This document shows positions 20,359-33,473 of a stretch of 40,326 nt of DNA, piece by piece (the stretch's first letter is position 1; every line of letters starts with the position of its first letter). The translations under genes and the position numbers were made by a program. The stretch covers positions 1-40,326 of the forward strand of contig DULJ01000078.1 of NCBI GenBank assembly GCA_012840465.1, given 5' to 3'. This DNA is from Caryophanales bacterium. Its GTDB lineage: Bacteria > Bacillota > Bacilli > Bacillales > Bacillaceae_J. Below the pieces are notes generated by a model. It was given only the letters and a program-made list of their open reading frames with translations. It ran no database searches and was not told the DNA's origin.

Positions 20359-20405
20359 TCAAATTTTTATTATGAAAACTTAGTGCAGCATATATATCCG
20401 TAAAT

Positions 20406-20445
20406 AAAAAACAGAAAAAGCCGACTCACAATTAGAAATCGACTT
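20406..20445 (-). terminator. Rho-independent terminator after yerC
   Basis: Minus strand: AAGTCGATTT pairs with GAGTCGGCTT (10 bp with G-U pairs, 8-nt loop), followed by TTTTTCTGTTTTTT. It separates the yerA-yerB-yerC unit from pcrB. Confidence 0.8.
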
Positions 20446-20460
20446 ATCTTCATACACTAT

Positions 20461-20778
20461 TTACTTTTCAAGCTCGACATCTTCATTTTCTTTTTGGATC
20501 CGATCCAATGCCATCATATAAGCATCGTTTCCATAATTCAAACATCTTTTTACTCTCGAGATTGTCGCCGTGCTTGCTCCTGTTTCCGTTTCAATTCGGT
20601 GGTAGGTAAAACCTTCTCTTAGCATTCGTGCAACTTCAAGTCTTTGGGCTAATGATTGAATTTCATTCACTGTACATAAATCATCAAAGAAACGATAGCA
20701 CTCTTCAAGATTTTCCATGGAAAGAATGGCTTCGAAAAGCTGATCAAGTGATTTCCCTCTTAGTTTATCTATTTGCAT
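20461..20778 (-). CDS. yerC: YerC/YecD family TrpR-like DNA-binding protein
   Basis: About 105 residues, matching YerC. The whole protein is a TrpR-like helical fold, with the recognition helices in RMLREGFTYHRIETETGAS and TATISRVKRCLNYG. Its target genes and ligand are not known to me. I favour ATG 20778: GAGGAG of the yerB 3' end lies about 11 nt before it, whereas ATG 20787 is only 2 nt away. The yerB stop codon overlaps the upstream candidate, so translation is probably coupled. Confidence 0.88.
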   Translation of the reverse strand: MQIDKLRGKSLDQLFEAILSMENLEECYRFFDDLCTVNEIQSLAQRLEVARMLREGFTYHRIETETGASTATISRVKRCLNYGNDAYMMALDRIQKENEDVELEK

Positions 20779-20786
20779 GTCTTCCA

Positions 20787-21875
20787 TCACTCCTCGTGTT
20801 CTTTAAAAGAGACCACTTTTTCTAGACCTGGACTAGTTGGAATCACATTTACCCATGTTTTACCTGGAACAAGTCTGGCTTCCTTCCCATTAATGAAAGG
20901 GGTAATGCGACCATTAACATTTTTCCATTGCATTTCCTGCCTAACCCCTAATTGGATTAGGTAGCCTTTTCCGCTTCCGTCAAGGTCGATATCCCGTCGT
21001 CCTGCACTATCAACTACTCTGTGCGGTGCCTCTATGATTAAAATGTTATCCACAGTAATCGGTGTTTTCGTTTCACGGTCATTGTCTTCCTTACCGTTTA
21101 CAAAACGTTGATACTTCGCTAAATTCTTATCATATATAAAGCTTGTTTTATACGAATTTGAATAGCTTACCGTAACTTCGTTAGCTTCTTCCCCACTAAC
21201 AGCTTTCATTTCCTCTACCGATAAAAATGAAAAAGGCACCATTTCTTTTGTTAGCGAGAAATTTCTCTTTTGAGCACCTTCTATCAATTTATCAGCTGTC
21301 GTATACACGTTATGAGGGGCACTGCGAAAGCTGGCCCGATAAAAAAACTGGTCATCTGCATACCCTTTACGAACGATGCCACCAATATAATCAGTAATTT
21401 CACGATATTGAAGCAAATCAAATGCCTCCGGGCTTCCACCATAATTAACGTAAATAGCCCCTAAACCTTTGCTCAAATAAATATAATAATCCCTTGCACT
21501 GCGAACAGGTCCGACAACTTCGGGTAGTTCACTTTGAAAAACAGCCAAAAATCTAGTAACAGCACCTTCAGCTAAAATTTCATAGACGATATCTGCCTTA
21601 TGTAGTCCTGACTGTGGGCGTGCCTTAGGGTGGTTGTTAACCATCACTGCAAATGGACGCTGGTTAACATTATTATATGTACCTATCCCCGTCAATGGAT
21701 AATAACCGGAAAACGGTATGTTTGATTTTTTTAAAATTTCTCCTCTTAACTGTGGATCAACATATTCAATAGCAGGTTGATCAACAGGGGTATTTGAAGT
21801 GCTTTTGCTACAGCCGGTTACGAAAATAGTAGCAATTGCTGCAACTATGCATAATAATTTCATCGGATTTCCCAT
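20787..21875 (-). CDS. yerB: YerB-like DUF3048 lipoprotein
   Basis: 362 residues with a lipoprotein signal (FVTGC, C22) and a DUF3048 body: an N-terminal half with RPFAVMVNNHPKARPQSGL and GPVRSARDYYIYL, and a C-terminal domain with INGKEARLVPGKTWVNVIP. It is an exported membrane-anchored protein of unknown function, conserved between yerA and yerC in Bacillus. The ribosome binding site is weak (AAAGG about 12 nt upstream); an internal ATG at codon 5 would also leave a functional signal peptide. Confidence 0.88.
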   Translation of the reverse strand: MGNPMKLLCIVAAIATIFVTGCSKSTSNTPVDQPAIEYVDPQLRGEILKKSNIPFSGYYPLTGIGTYNNVNQRPFAVMVNNHPKARPQSGLHKADIVYEILAEGAVTRFLAVFQSELPEVVGPVRSARDYYIYLSKGLGAIYVNYGGSPEAFDLLQYREITDYIGGIVRKGYADDQFFYRASFRSAPHNVYTTADKLIEGAQKRNFSLTKEMVPFSFLSVEEMKAVSGEEANEVTVSYSNSYKTSFIYDKNLAKYQRFVNGKEDNDRETKTPITVDNILIIEAPHRVVDSAGRRDIDLDGSGKGYLIQLGVRQEMQWKNVNGRITPFINGKEARLVPGKTWVNVIPTSPGLEKVVSFKEHEE

Positions 21876-21924
21876 CTAATCCACGACCCTTTTTAAATGA
21901 AAGACGTAACATCTATCAATTATA

Positions 21925-21961
21925 ATACTATCGTAATTATATCCTTTCTCGACGATAGTAT
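21925..21961. other. Perfect 10-bp inverted repeat in the yerB leader
   Basis: ATACTATCGT (21925-21934) and ACGATAGTAT (21952-21961) enclose 17 nt. On the minus strand a TATAAT box (in GATATAATTA) sits in the loop, with TTTATA 17 nt before it, so the palindrome may overlap a yerB promoter. Function unknown. Confidence 0.4.
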
Positions 21962-21964
21962 AAA

Positions 21965-22011
21965 AAAGGACATCGACTTCCGCCATTATGGACGGCAAGT
22001 CGTGTCTTTCT
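21965..22011. repeat. 47-bp palindromic repeat, copy A, acting as yerA terminator
   Basis: Long bulged hairpin (AAAGGACATC...GTGTCTTT arms, centre CCATTATGG). On the minus strand it is followed by TTTTTT, giving a convincing terminator for yerA. A 46-bp near-copy in the opposite orientation lies between purN and purH (27089-27134). Confidence 0.75.
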
Positions 22012-22049
22012 AATTAATATCATGTCTTTCTCTTTTATACTTTATCAGT

Positions 22050-23789
22050 TTAACGCATAATCGAAGGAAAGAGTATAGTTTTTTTCATAACATCGAAAAT
22101 TCCTTGAGGCGTAACCCGAATATAGGGTAAATGGGTTGATGATAAAAATAACAGAGTATATACCGGGTCAATAAACTTATAGCCTCTCTCTTTTAATAAG
22201 GTAAACAATGTATTTTCCTCTTTAATTAATTTTTCAAGGCTTTTAGAAGACATAATCCCGTTAAGCTTCAATTCAATTTCATGAATAACCTCACCATTCT
22301 CCACGAGGACAAGACCACCGCCGATTTCTTTCATTCTATTAAATGCAATCAACATGTCTTTTTTATTCTTCCCAATTAATACGATATCACCCGTATTGGA
22401 ATAAGAGCTTGCAAATCCACATACTTTGTCGGCAAAACCTTTGATAACGGTATTAATTCTCCATTTTCCTTTCTTGTCAACAAGCATTAAGAAGCTTTCA
22501 TCATGATCCAGTGGCAGTTCATCGACAGAAACGTCAAAACTGATAGAATAAGGCTTTGTTATAACTGAGTTGATCATTTCTATTCCAAATGGCATTGAAA
22601 ATTGTAAATCATCCGCTGTTAATTCCCAATCTATTTGCAACGGTTCTAGATCATACTGCTCCCATGGAAATTCAGTAATATTTACGATCTGCTCGCCGTC
22701 TCTTCGCACCCATTTCCCTTTTGCAATTACGGAAACCGGACTAGGATTTCTAATATCATCTAATATATTTAAGTGTGCGACTCTTCCGGGTCCAATCATA
22801 CCATGAACATGCTCAAGATCATAATGCTTAGCAACATTATAAGTTGCCATATTATAAGCATCTATTTCTGGGATGCCTTTATCAAGTGCGATCTTTATCA
22901 TTTTATCCAGAACACCATCCTTGTAAAAGGCAGGTGGTGAACCATCAGTCGTAAATGTTAGTCGATCAAAGTTGTCGATTCCAAGCTCCAAGATTTCTTC
23001 TAAAATTTTTGGTAAGTCAGGTCGTATTGATGAGTATCGCAGCGAGGCTGTATAACCTTGGGTAAGCCTCATTAATACATCTTCTCCTGTCATTGACTCA
23101 TGGTCACAATCGACACCCATTAGGCGCATTTTTGTGAGTGTTTTTTCAGATGCACCTGGTAAATGTCCTTCAATTGGTTTTCTTAATCTTTTCGTTTCCT
23201 GCATCCAATGAAGAAGTAAATCATCCCCATCCAAAACCTTTGGCCAAGAGGTCAACTCCCCTCCCTGCATGACCAAATCATGTTCAAGCCATTCTTTAAT
23301 ATTTTCAGGTGAAAAAATTTGTTCCTCCCCTGGAATCTCTGTCTGCGGGTCATATCTGCACCACCAATACATAGAGCTTGGCAGGTCATTAAGTTCCTCA
23401 ATTAAGGAAAACGCTTTCCTTTTGGGTAACATTAGTACAAACATTAGGTTGTCATTTATCAATGTTGTTGTTCCACTTTGGGATGCATATTGAGCAAAGG
23501 TTTGGGGATTATATAATTGAAAAGGATGAACATGCGGCTCAATATAACCAGGAACAATATATTTGTTTTCACAATCTACAATTTCAGTTTGCTCATAAAT
23601 CTCAGGGAGATCGCTTCCTACATATACAATGCGGTCTTCGTAAATCCAAATATTGGCCTGTAGCCACTTACGTAACGCTTGATTTAAATAGGTCGCATTC
23701 TTTAGTACGATTGATGGTGACTTTTTTCCATTGAGTATCGCAATTTGTTCACGGATAAGCTTTGTCCTCCATCGATAACGATCAGGCAT
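22050..23789 (-). CDS. yerA: Adenine deaminase-like amidohydrolase YerA
   Basis: 579 residues, the length of YerA. Metal-dependent amidohydrolase: the HxH of PGYIEPHVHPFQ binds metal, GHLPGAS and the DCDHES histidines follow, and LTFTTDGSPP supplies the catalytic aspartate region. A C-terminal adenine-deaminase-like domain carries SSYSNTGDIVLIGKN and EIGGGLVLVENGE. Family members convert adenine to hypoxanthine plus ammonia, though YerA-type proteins are divergent from AdeC and the activity is inferred. Strong GGAGG 7 nt before ATG. It sits beside the purine operon, consistent with purine salvage. Confidence 0.85.
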   Translation of the reverse strand: MPDRYRWRTKLIREQIAILNGKKSPSIVLKNATYLNQALRKWLQANIWIYEDRIVYVGSDLPEIYEQTEIVDCENKYIVPGYIEPHVHPFQLYNPQTFAQYASQSGTTTLINDNLMFVLMLPKRKAFSLIEELNDLPSSMYWWCRYDPQTEIPGEEQIFSPENIKEWLEHDLVMQGGELTSWPKVLDGDDLLLHWMQETKRLRKPIEGHLPGASEKTLTKMRLMGVDCDHESMTGEDVLMRLTQGYTASLRYSSIRPDLPKILEEILELGIDNFDRLTFTTDGSPPAFYKDGVLDKMIKIALDKGIPEIDAYNMATYNVAKHYDLEHVHGMIGPGRVAHLNILDDIRNPSPVSVIAKGKWVRRDGEQIVNITEFPWEQYDLEPLQIDWELTADDLQFSMPFGIEMINSVITKPYSISFDVSVDELPLDHDESFLMLVDKKGKWRINTVIKGFADKVCGFASSYSNTGDIVLIGKNKKDMLIAFNRMKEIGGGLVLVENGEVIHEIELKLNGIMSSKSLEKLIKEENTLFTLLKERGYKFIDPVYTLLFLSSTHLPYIRVTPQGIFDVMKKTILFPSIMR

Positions 23790-23904
23790 AGTGATCCTCC
23801 ATTCTCATAACACATTCGTACCCTTATCGTACCATATTTCTTAATTTAACGCACTAAAGAGTCTTAAGAATTTTTGACAAAATAAAGGAGGTACATTTTT
23901 CTTT

Positions 23905-24192
23905 ATGGTTAAACCTAATATCGGTACTATCAACGCTCTTATTCGCATGACATTCGGTTTTGCAATGCTGGCATGGGCCACAGCAAAAATGGTAAAAAAG
24001 CCTTGGCGTGATTTCTATTTCTGGGTTGCGATCATGTCCGCCATGAAAGTAGCGGAAGGAATTACAAAATTTTGTCCATTAACCGCTCTTTTTGAGCAAT
24101 ACCAGGATAAACAACAGGACAAAGGCCATGGCGAGGAAACGCCATTGGCATTACCTGACGACATTGATGAAGGCAGTACAAATCCAACATAA
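23905..24192 (+). CDS. DUF2892 (YgaP-like) small membrane protein
   Basis: 95 residues. The N-terminal 65 residues match the DUF2892 pattern (NIGTINALIRMTFGFAMLAW, then a second hydrophobic segment and the KFCPLTALF end). The C-terminal 25 residues are acidic and probably disordered. One or two membrane helices are predicted. A GGAGG lies 12 nt before the ATG, a long spacing. It is transcribed alone, convergent with purD, between yerA and purD. Function unknown. Confidence 0.8.
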   Translation: MVKPNIGTINALIRMTFGFAMLAWATAKMVKKPWRDFYFWVAIMSAMKVAEGITKFCPLTALFEQYQDKQQDKGHGEETPLALPDDIDEGSTNPT

Positions 24193-24198
24193 AAAGTT

Positions 24199-24228
24199 AA
24201 AGTGGCTAACCAATCGGTTAGCCACTTT
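24199..24228. terminator. Bidirectional hairpin between the DUF2892 gene and purD
   Basis: AAAGTGGCTAACC pairs perfectly with GGTTAGCCACTTT (13 bp, 4-nt loop). The minus-strand exit is CACTTTAACTTTTTATG, fitting the end of the purine operon; the plus-strand tail is less U-rich. Confidence 0.85.
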
Positions 24229-24243
24229 GATCTAATTCTAGTT

Positions 24244-27071
<2,828 letters not shown>

Positions 27072-27088
27072 TACTATTTCTCCCCCTT

Positions 27089-27134
27089 AGAAAGACACGA
27101 CTTTCGCCCATAATGGCGGAAGTTGATGTCCTTT
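27089..27134. repeat. 46-bp palindromic repeat, copy B, inside the pur operon between purN and purH
   Basis: Reverse-complement near-copy of 21965-22011 with only a few differences. Unlike copy A it is not followed by a U run on the operon strand (GTCTTTCTAAGGGGGAG leads into the purH ribosome binding site). It could act as an mRNA-stabilising or processing hairpin. Confidence 0.75.
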
Positions 27135-27156
27135 CTTATACTGATATCACTAAAAT

Positions 27157-27735
27157 TTACACATTCCTATTAGTGGAACATAATTTTTGTATAACATTTG
27201 GATATAATAAATGCTCAACTTGATGGATTTTAGCTTCAAGGCTTTCTCGTGTCTCATCTTCATCCATCCTCACCGCTTCTTGAGCAATAATCGGTCCTGT
27301 ATCCATGCCTTCATCAACATAATGAACCGTCACACCAGTAACTTTCACCTTTGCTTGGAAGGCTTGTCCGATCGCATCTTTTCCAGGAAAGGATGGCAAT
27401 AGGGATGGATGGATATTTACAATTCTTCCTTCGTAAGCCGATAACAATGTTTCACCGATCAAACGCATGTATCCAGCAAGTACGATTAATTCTACTCCGC
27501 TGTCATTAAGCTTTTGTAAAATTTCTTTTTCATAATCCACTTTTGAAGCAAAATCCTTAGGCGAAACCACCAAAGATGGAACATCCACTTTATCTGCCCG
27601 CTCGATTGCATAAGCGCCTGGTTTATCACAAACCAATAAGGCAATTTCATAGGACAGCTGATTAGCCTGTGCGGCATCTACTAATGCCTGAAAGTTAGAG
27701 CCGCTGCCCGATGCAAACACCGCTATTTTTTTCAT
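27157..27735 (-). CDS. purN: Phosphoribosylglycinamide formyltransferase
   Basis: 192 residues. Uses 10-formyl-THF to formylate GAR (step 3). Visible: N-terminal AVFASGSGSNFQALVDA, catalytic NIHPSLLPSFPGKDA with the Asn-His pair, and the TGVTVHYVDEGMDTGPI aspartate loop. The start overlaps the purM stop by 1 nt (TAATG), showing coupling. Confidence 0.96.
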   Translation of the reverse strand: MKKIAVFASGSGSNFQALVDAAQANQLSYEIALLVCDKPGAYAIERADKVDVPSLVVSPKDFASKVDYEKEILQKLNDSGVELIVLAGYMRLIGETLLSAYEGRIVNIHPSLLPSFPGKDAIGQAFQAKVKVTGVTVHYVDEGMDTGPIIAQEAVRMDEDETRESLEAKIHQVEHLLYPNVIQKLCSTNRNV

Positions 27736-28772
27736 TATAGGACGCCCCCACTAAAGGAAACTCCTTCACCGTTTTTAACTCGACCAATCTTATATGCCTT
27801 TTCACCAAGTGTTTCAAGTGTCGCTACAACATCATCTGCTTCACTTTCGTTAACAACTGCTACCATACCGATTCCCATGTTAAAAACATTGAATAGTTCT
27901 TTTTGTTTTAAGTTTCCGGTCTTTTCGATCAAATCGAATATTGGCAATATTGGCCATGTGCCGTAATTGATTTCTGCCGCTACGCCTTCCGGAAGCATTC
28001 TTGGAATATTTTCAATAAAGCCACCGCCGGTAATATGAGCTAAACCTTTTATATTAAATTTCTTGATTAATTCTAAAAGTGGTTTTACATAAATTTTTGT
28101 CGGACGAAGCAATTCTTCACCTAATGTACCGCTTAAACCCTCATATGTCGCATGAAGATCAAGTTTACCATCCTCAAGAAGTACCTTACGCACTAATGAG
28201 TAGCCGTTACTATGGATGCCGCTTGAAGCGATCCCAATTAACACATCGCCCGCTTCAATTGTTGTTCCTGTAATCATCTTTGACTTTTCAGCAACTCCAA
28301 CTGCAAATCCAGCCAGATCGTACTCATTCGCATCATACATGCCAGGCATTTCTGCTGTTTCGCCGCCGATTAAGGCAGCACCTGCTTGAACGCAGCCCTC
28401 CGCTACACCTTTTACGATCATTTCAATTCGCTCAGGAAGTGCTTTCCCACAGGCAATATAGTCTAAGAAATAAAGTGGTTCTGCCCCTTGAACAACGATA
28501 TCGTTCACACACATTGCCACACAGTCAATGCCGATCGTGTCATGCTTATCCATCATAAAGCTGAGCATTAGCTTCGTACCAACGCCATCTGTACCAGAAA
28601 TTAAAACTGGCTCTTTCACATTCACTTTTGAAAGATCAAACATACCACCAAAGCCACCTAAACCACTAAGCACCTCAGGACGGACTGTTTTTTGAACATG
28701 TTTTTTCATGCGATTAACAGATTCATAGCCTGCTTCAATATCTACACCGGCATTTTTGTAAGCATTTGACAT
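27735..28772 (-). CDS. purM: Phosphoribosylformylglycinamidine cyclo-ligase
   Basis: 345 residues, AIR synthetase of the PurM/ThiL/SelD ATP-binding fold. N-terminal [44 protein letters not shown] and C-terminal [16 protein letters not shown]. Closes the imidazole ring (step 5). It lies 50 nt downstream of purF. Confidence 0.96.
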   Translation of the reverse strand: MSNAYKNAGVDIEAGYESVNRMKKHVQKTVRPEVLSGLGGFGGMFDLSKVNVKEPVLISGTDGVGTKLMLSFMMDKHDTIGIDCVAMCVNDIVVQGAEPLYFLDYIACGKALPERIEMIVKGVAEGCVQAGAALIGGETAEMPGMYDANEYDLAGFAVGVAEKSKMITGTTIEAGDVLIGIASSGIHSNGYSLVRKVLLEDGKLDLHATYEGLSGTLGEELLRPTKIYVKPLLELIKKFNIKGLAHITGGGFIENIPRMLPEGVAAEINYGTWPILPIFDLIEKTGNLKQKELFNVFNMGIGMVAVVNESEADDVVATLETLGEKAYKIGRVKNGEGVSFSGGVL

Positions 28773-28822
28773 GTCTTTTATCTCCTCTTCCAGCTATTTT
28801 TTTGCAACTTACAGGCCCCTAC

Positions 28823-30226
28823 TTACTGCGTCGGGGCCTTCGTTTTTTTTTGAGCCGTCTTATCAGAATTTGTGTCTTCATCAAGAAAGACCTCAGTTGG
28901 ATATTTGCCTGTGAAACATGCCAAACATTGACCGCAGTTTTCCTCATGGTTTTGTCTTCCAATTGCTTTTAACAGCCCTTCTTTTGATAAAAATTCAAGA
29001 GAATCTGCACCAATTTCCTGACGGATTTCTTCTTTTGACATTGATGCAGCAATTAACTCTTCTTTTGAAGTTGTATCGACACCATAAAAACATGGAAACT
29101 CGATTGGTGGTGCGGTGATTCTTACATGAACCTCAATTGCACCTGCATCACGAAGTAGTTGAACGATTCTTCTACTCGTAGTCCCGCGCACAATCGAATC
29201 ATCAACCATAACAACCCGTTTCCCTTCAACAACACCGCGTACTGGTGACAATTTCATTTTCACACCACGCTCACGCATTTCTTGTGTAGGTTGAATAAAT
29301 GTCCTGCCAACATAACGATTTTTTATGAGTCCTAATTCATATGGAATGCCGGAAGCTTCCGCATACCCAATGGCTGCTGAAATACTAGAATCAGGTACAC
29401 CTGTTACAACATCTGCCTCTACTGGTGCTTCTGCTACCATTTGTTTACCTAAGCGCTTGCGTGCACTGTGAACATTAATGTTGTCAAAATCGCTGTCTGG
29501 ACGAGCAAAATAAATATATTCCATACTGCAAATTGCACGATTAGCATTCATTGTAAATCGTTCAGAACGCAAGCCGGTATCATCAATGATAATAAGCTCA
29601 CCTGGCATTACTTCACGCTCATATGTTGCCCCAATAACATCAAACGCACATGTCTCAGATGCTAATACATAAGCACCATCAAGACGTCCAATGGAAAGTG
29701 GACGAAATCCATTTGGATCAAGAGCAGCCAATAGTTTTTTTTCAGTCATAATAAGGTATGCATAGGCTCCTTTTAAAATGGACAATGCACTTTTTACTTG
29801 ATCCTCCATATTTCCGAAGCCAACACGTCTAATTAAATGTGCTAATATTTCTGTATCCGATGTCGTTTGAAAAATAGAGCCTTGGTATTCTAATTGACTC
29901 TTTAACGCATCCGCATTCGTGAGACTTCCATTATGCGCCAAAGCTAAACTGCCGGTTTGTGAGTTAAATAATAAAGGTTGAACATTTTCGTAGCCTTCTT
30001 CTCCGGCAGTAGAGTATCGTACATGACCAATAGCTGCTTTTCCAGTTAAACTATCCAATTCACCTGTTCCAAACACTTCCGTTAAGAGGCCTGGGCCTTT
30101 GGATATTTTTAACGTTTCACCATCTGTTACGACTATTCCAGCACCTTCTTGGCCGCGATGCTGAAGGCTGTGTAGTCCGTAATAGGTTAAACGCGCTGCA
30201 TCAGGGTGTCCCCAAACTCCAAACAC
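28823..30226 (-). CDS. purF: Amidophosphoribosyltransferase with apparent frameshift in the propeptide
   Basis: From GTG 30226 the frame gives 467 residues covering the glutaminase (Ntn) and PRPP-transferase domains (VMVDDSIVRGTTSRRI) and cysteines that bind the Fe-S cluster in this group (AICSMEY, FPCFYG, NCGQCLACF). Bacillus PurF is made with an 11-residue propeptide (MLAEIK...EEC) whose cleavage exposes the catalytic N-terminal cysteine. Here MLAEIK is present overlapping the purL end (ATG at 30266-30268), but the distance to the cysteine codon is 32 nt, not 33, so the frames do not join. Upstream of the cysteine the frame meets TGA with no start codon. GTG 30226 has AAGGAGG at 8-nt spacing and would make a protein without that cysteine. 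Either a real one-base deletion or a sequencing error. Confidence 0.85.
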   Translation of the reverse strand: MFGVWGHPDAARLTYYGLHSLQHRGQEGAGIVVTDGETLKISKGPGLLTEVFGTGELDSLTGKAAIGHVRYSTAGEEGYENVQPLLFNSQTGSLALAHNGSLTNADALKSQLEYQGSIFQTTSDTEILAHLIRRVGFGNMEDQVKSALSILKGAYAYLIMTEKKLLAALDPNGFRPLSIGRLDGAYVLASETCAFDVIGATYEREVMPGELIIIDDTGLRSERFTMNANRAICSMEYIYFARPDSDFDNINVHSARKRLGKQMVAEAPVEADVVTGVPDSSISAAIGYAEASGIPYELGLIKNRYVGRTFIQPTQEMRERGVKMKLSPVRGVVEGKRVVMVDDSIVRGTTSRRIVQLLRDAGAIEVHVRITAPPIEFPCFYGVDTTSKEELIAASMSKEEIRQEIGADSLEFLSKEGLLKAIGRQNHEENCGQCLACFTGKYPTEVFLDEDTNSDKTAQKKTKAPTQ

Positions 30227-30239
30227 GCCACATTCCTCC

Positions 30240-32471
30240 TTATTCTTTTGATTTCAGCAAGCATGGTATAGCTTCTTTCCAAGCACGTTTAAGTTGCTCG
30301 GTTTCAACTGATAACAACTTTACTTCTTTTTCATCGACGAAAGTTAAAACACCCGTTTGGGTAACTTCTCCAATTAAGCTCGCGTCTTTTACAATCGCTT
30401 CAAATTGTTCTTGGTTTTCCTTTTTAACTGTAACGATGAAACGTGATTGTGTTTCACTAAATAAAGCTGTTACAGCATCACCTTTGATTTGGACATCGGC
30501 CCCTAGCTTATCATCATTCATTAAAGATTCCGCAATAGCAACAGCTAAACCGCCTTCTGCAATATCATGGGCTGATTGAACAAGTCCTGATTTGATTGCA
30601 GATAATAATTGCTGCTGGCGCAAGGCTTCCACTTCAAGATTAAGTTCTGGTGCCTTACCAAATATTTTTCCTTCAAGCATCTTTTGTAATTCACTACCGC
30701 AGAATTCTAGCTTAGCTTCGCCAATTACATAAATTTGATCTCCAGCTACTTTGAAGTTTTGAGTCGTAATATGCTCAATATCTTCAATTAAACCAACCAT
30801 ACCAACAACAGGTGTTGGGTAAATGGCTTCCCCATTTGTTTCATTGTAAAGCGAAACGTTTCCGCCGATAACTGGTGCACTTAACGTTTCACATGCAGCA
30901 CTCATTCCGTCTGTAGCTTTTTCAAGTTGCCAGAAGATTTCAGGTTTTTCTGGATTTCCAAAGTTTAAGCAGTCAGTAATCGCAAGTGGCTCACCACCGG
31001 AGCACACGATATTACGTGCGGCTTCACTTACAGCAATTTTTCCGCCTACTTCTGGATCAAGATATAAGTAACGTGAATTACAATCTGTCGTCATCGCTAA
31101 TGCTTTTCTTGTGCCACGAATCCTTAGCACAGCTGCATCAGATCCCGGTGCAACTACTGTATTTGTACGAACCATATAATCATATTGATCATATACATAT
31201 TCCTTGCTTGCAATTGTTGGCTGGCTTAATAATTGAACAAGCGTTTCTTTATAATCTGTAACTGTTGGACTGTATGGAGCCATGCTTTGAAATTCACCAT
31301 AGTAGGCAGGCTCTTTAGATGGCTTATGATAAACCGGTGCATCTTCTGCAAGTGCATCTACTGGAACATCAGCAACTACTTCCCCTTTGTGATATAAGCG
31401 CAGCATTTTATCATCAGTTACTTTTCCAATGGATGTTGCTTCAAGACCATATTTATGGCAAATATCAATAATTTCCTGTTCACGACCCTTTTCAACAACT
31501 AAAAGCATACGTTCTTGTGATTCAGAAAGCATCATTTCATAAGCCGTCATGCCTGTTTCGCGCTGTGGTACTAAATCTAAGTTCATTTCAATACCAGAGC
31601 CTGCTTTACTTGCCATTTCACTAGATGAAGATGCAAGTCCAGCAGCACCCATATCCTGGATACCAACAAGGGCATCAGATTTAATAATTTCTAAGCAAGC
31701 TTCTAGAAGCAGCTTTTCCATAAATGGATCGCCTACTTGAACAGCTGGGCGTTTTGCTTCAGATGCCTCGCTTAATTCTTCTGAGGCAAATGTTGCTCCA
31801 TGGATACCGTCGCGGCCTGTTGATGCTCCGACATAAAGAACTGTATTGCCAACGCCTTTTGCCTGACCTTTCTTTATATCTTCATGATTGATTAAGCCCA
31901 CGCACATCGCGTTAACGAGTGGGTTTCCTTCATATGACGGATCAAATTGAATCTCGCCGCCGACGGTTGGAATACCAATACAATTTCCGTATCCAGCAAT
32001 CCCGTGAACAATCTCTTCAAAAAGGTATTTCATACGCGGTGTTGTAAGCTCCCCAAAACGAAGTGAATCCAAGATAGCAATGGGGCGTGCACCCATTGAA
32101 AAGACGTCACGGATAATTCCGCCAACACCAGTTGCTGCCCCTTGATACGGCTCAATTGCTGATGGATGGTTATGACTTTCGATTTTAAAAACGACGGCTT
32201 GTTTGTCACCGATATCAACAATACCAGCACCTTCTCCTGGTCCTTGTAATACACGTTCACCTTTAGTTGGGAACTTTCTTAATACTGGCTTTGAATTTTT
32301 ATAACTGCAATGCTCTGACCACATAACAGAAAATAGTCCTAGCTCTGTATAATTGGGAAGGCGTCCAAGAATTTTTTCGACCATTGCAAATTCTTCATCA
32401 TTCAATCCCATTTCACGATATATAGCTTCTTCTTTAAGTTGCGCTGCTGCTGGTTCAAGAAGTAATGACAT
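30240..32471 (-). CDS. purL: Phosphoribosylformylglycinamidine synthase, large subunit (PurL, small type)
   Basis: 743 residues, the Gram-positive type that needs PurS and PurQ. N-terminal [19 protein letters not shown] site [53 protein letters not shown]. Converts FGAR to FGAM (step 4). The start lies inside the purQ 3' end (17-nt overlap). Its 3' end overlaps the purF propeptide region. Confidence 0.96.
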   Translation of the reverse strand: MSLLLEPAAAQLKEEAIYREMGLNDEEFAMVEKILGRLPNYTELGLFSVMWSEHCSYKNSKPVLRKFPTKGERVLQGPGEGAGIVDIGDKQAVVFKIESHNHPSAIEPYQGAATGVGGIIRDVFSMGARPIAILDSLRFGELTTPRMKYLFEEIVHGIAGYGNCIGIPTVGGEIQFDPSYEGNPLVNAMCVGLINHEDIKKGQAKGVGNTVLYVGASTGRDGIHGATFASEELSEASEAKRPAVQVGDPFMEKLLLEACLEIIKSDALVGIQDMGAAGLASSSSEMASKAGSGIEMNLDLVPQRETGMTAYEMMLSESQERMLLVVEKGREQEIIDICHKYGLEATSIGKVTDDKMLRLYHKGEVVADVPVDALAEDAPVYHKPSKEPAYYGEFQSMAPYSPTVTDYKETLVQLLSQPTIASKEYVYDQYDYMVRTNTVVAPGSDAAVLRIRGTRKALAMTTDCNSRYLYLDPEVGGKIAVSEAARNIVCSGGEPLAITDCLNFGNPEKPEIFWQLEKATDGMSAACETLSAPVIGGNVSLYNETNGEAIYPTPVVGMVGLIEDIEHITTQNFKVAGDQIYVIGEAKLEFCGSELQKMLEGKIFGKAPELNLEVEALRQQQLLSAIKSGLVQSAHDIAEGGLAVAIAESLMNDDKLGADVQIKGDAVTALFSETQSRFIVTVKKENQEQFEAIVKDASLIGEVTQTGVLTFVDEKEVKLLSVETEQLKRAWKEAIPCLLKSKE

Positions 32472-33141
32472 GTGCTTCCCTCCATTTTTTCAAGATTGAT
32501 TGAAATAGTTTAAGTCCGTCTGCACTGCCTAATAATTCATCAACGGCACGTTCTGGATGAGGCATCATGCCTAATACGTTTCCTTTTTCATTGATAATTC
32601 CAGCAATGTCTGCTTTGGAACCGTTTGGATTCGTACCATGGTAGCGGAAGATAATTCGGTTGTTTTCCTCTAATTCTTTTAATGTCTCATCATCACACTC
32701 GTAATTTCCTTCGCCATGGGCGATCGGAACTGAGATAATTTCTGATTGTTCGTAGCCGCTTGTGAACATTGTGTTGTTATTAACGACCTCAAGATCAACT
32801 GGACGGCACATGAATTTCAAATTATTGTTGCGTTTCATCGCACCTGGAAGAAGTCCAGATTCCAACAATACTTGAAAGCCATTACATACTCCTAGAACGG
32901 GCTTGCCTTCGTCCGCTGCTTTAATAACAGCTTCCATAATGTTTGAGAAACGAGCAATGGCCCCGCAACGTAGATAGTCTCCATAAGAGAATCCACCTGG
33001 TAGCAGAATGGCATCAAATCTACTCAAATCTGATTCTGTATGCCAAACATATTCTACTTCTTCCCCTAATTCATCCTTAATGGCATGATACATATCGATA
33101 TCACAATTGGACCCTGGAAAAACGATCACTGCGAATCTCAC
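32455..33141 (-). CDS. purQ: FGAM synthase glutaminase subunit
   Basis: 228 residues, class I glutamine amidotransferase: nucleophile C86 in [13 protein letters not shown]195 and E197 in [10 protein letters not shown]. Supplies ammonia to PurL. The start overlaps the purS stop by 4 nt (ATGA). Confidence 0.96.
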   Translation of the reverse strand: MRFAVIVFPGSNCDIDMYHAIKDELGEEVEYVWHTESDLSRFDAILLPGGFSYGDYLRCGAIARFSNIMEAVIKAADEGKPVLGVCNGFQVLLESGLLPGAMKRNNNLKFMCRPVDLEVVNNNTMFTSGYEQSEIISVPIAHGEGNYECDDETLKELEENNRIIFRYHGTNPNGSKADIAGIINEKGNVLGMMPHPERAVDELLGSADGLKLFQSILKKWREAHVITS

Positions 33142-33392
33142 TGAGCGACAACCTCCTCAATTTCATAACGATAGTCTTCAATGACTGGATTTGATAAAAG
33201 ACGGTCACACATTTCTTTTACAGTTTGATCTACATCTTTAGTATTTTGATCAAGTGTCAATTCTAAATATTTACCAATACGTACGTCTGTTACATCCTTG
33301 TAAGACATGCTGTGTAGTGAATTTTTTACTGCTACACCTTGCGGGTCTAAAACACTTTCTTTTAATGTTACATATACCTTTACTTTAAACAT
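33138..33392 (-). CDS. purS: FGAM synthase subunit PurS
   Basis: 84 residues, small dimeric bridging subunit of the PurLQS complex ([20 protein letters not shown]). Its ribosome binding site AGGAGG lies within the surviving 3' end of purC (Leu-Gly-Gly codons), and the remnant purC frame overlaps purS by 13 nt. This explains why that end of purC would be retained. Confidence 0.95.
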   Translation of the reverse strand: MFKVKVYVTLKESVLDPQGVAVKNSLHSMSYKDVTDVRIGKYLELTLDQNTKDVDQTVKEMCDRLLSNPVIEDYRYEIEEVVAQ

Positions 33393-33448
33393 TGGGTAAC
33401 GCCTCCTAAACGTTTTAAAACTTCTTCATAAGCATCTGTTAAGTTTCC
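33380..33448 (-). pseudogene. purC: purC remnant: last 22 codons of SAICAR synthetase
   Basis: The minus-strand frame reads GNLTDAYEEVLKRLGG followed by VTQCLK and TAA at 33380-33382. This matches the conserved C-terminus of Bacillus PurC (compare LTDAYEEI..RLGG). Full PurC is about 240 residues, so roughly 90 per cent of the gene is missing between purB and purS. The space up to the purB stop (88 nt) holds a dispersed repeat instead. No other purC is in the window. Confidence 0.9.
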
Positions 33449-33473
33449 TGAATTATGGCAAAAATTTATATTA

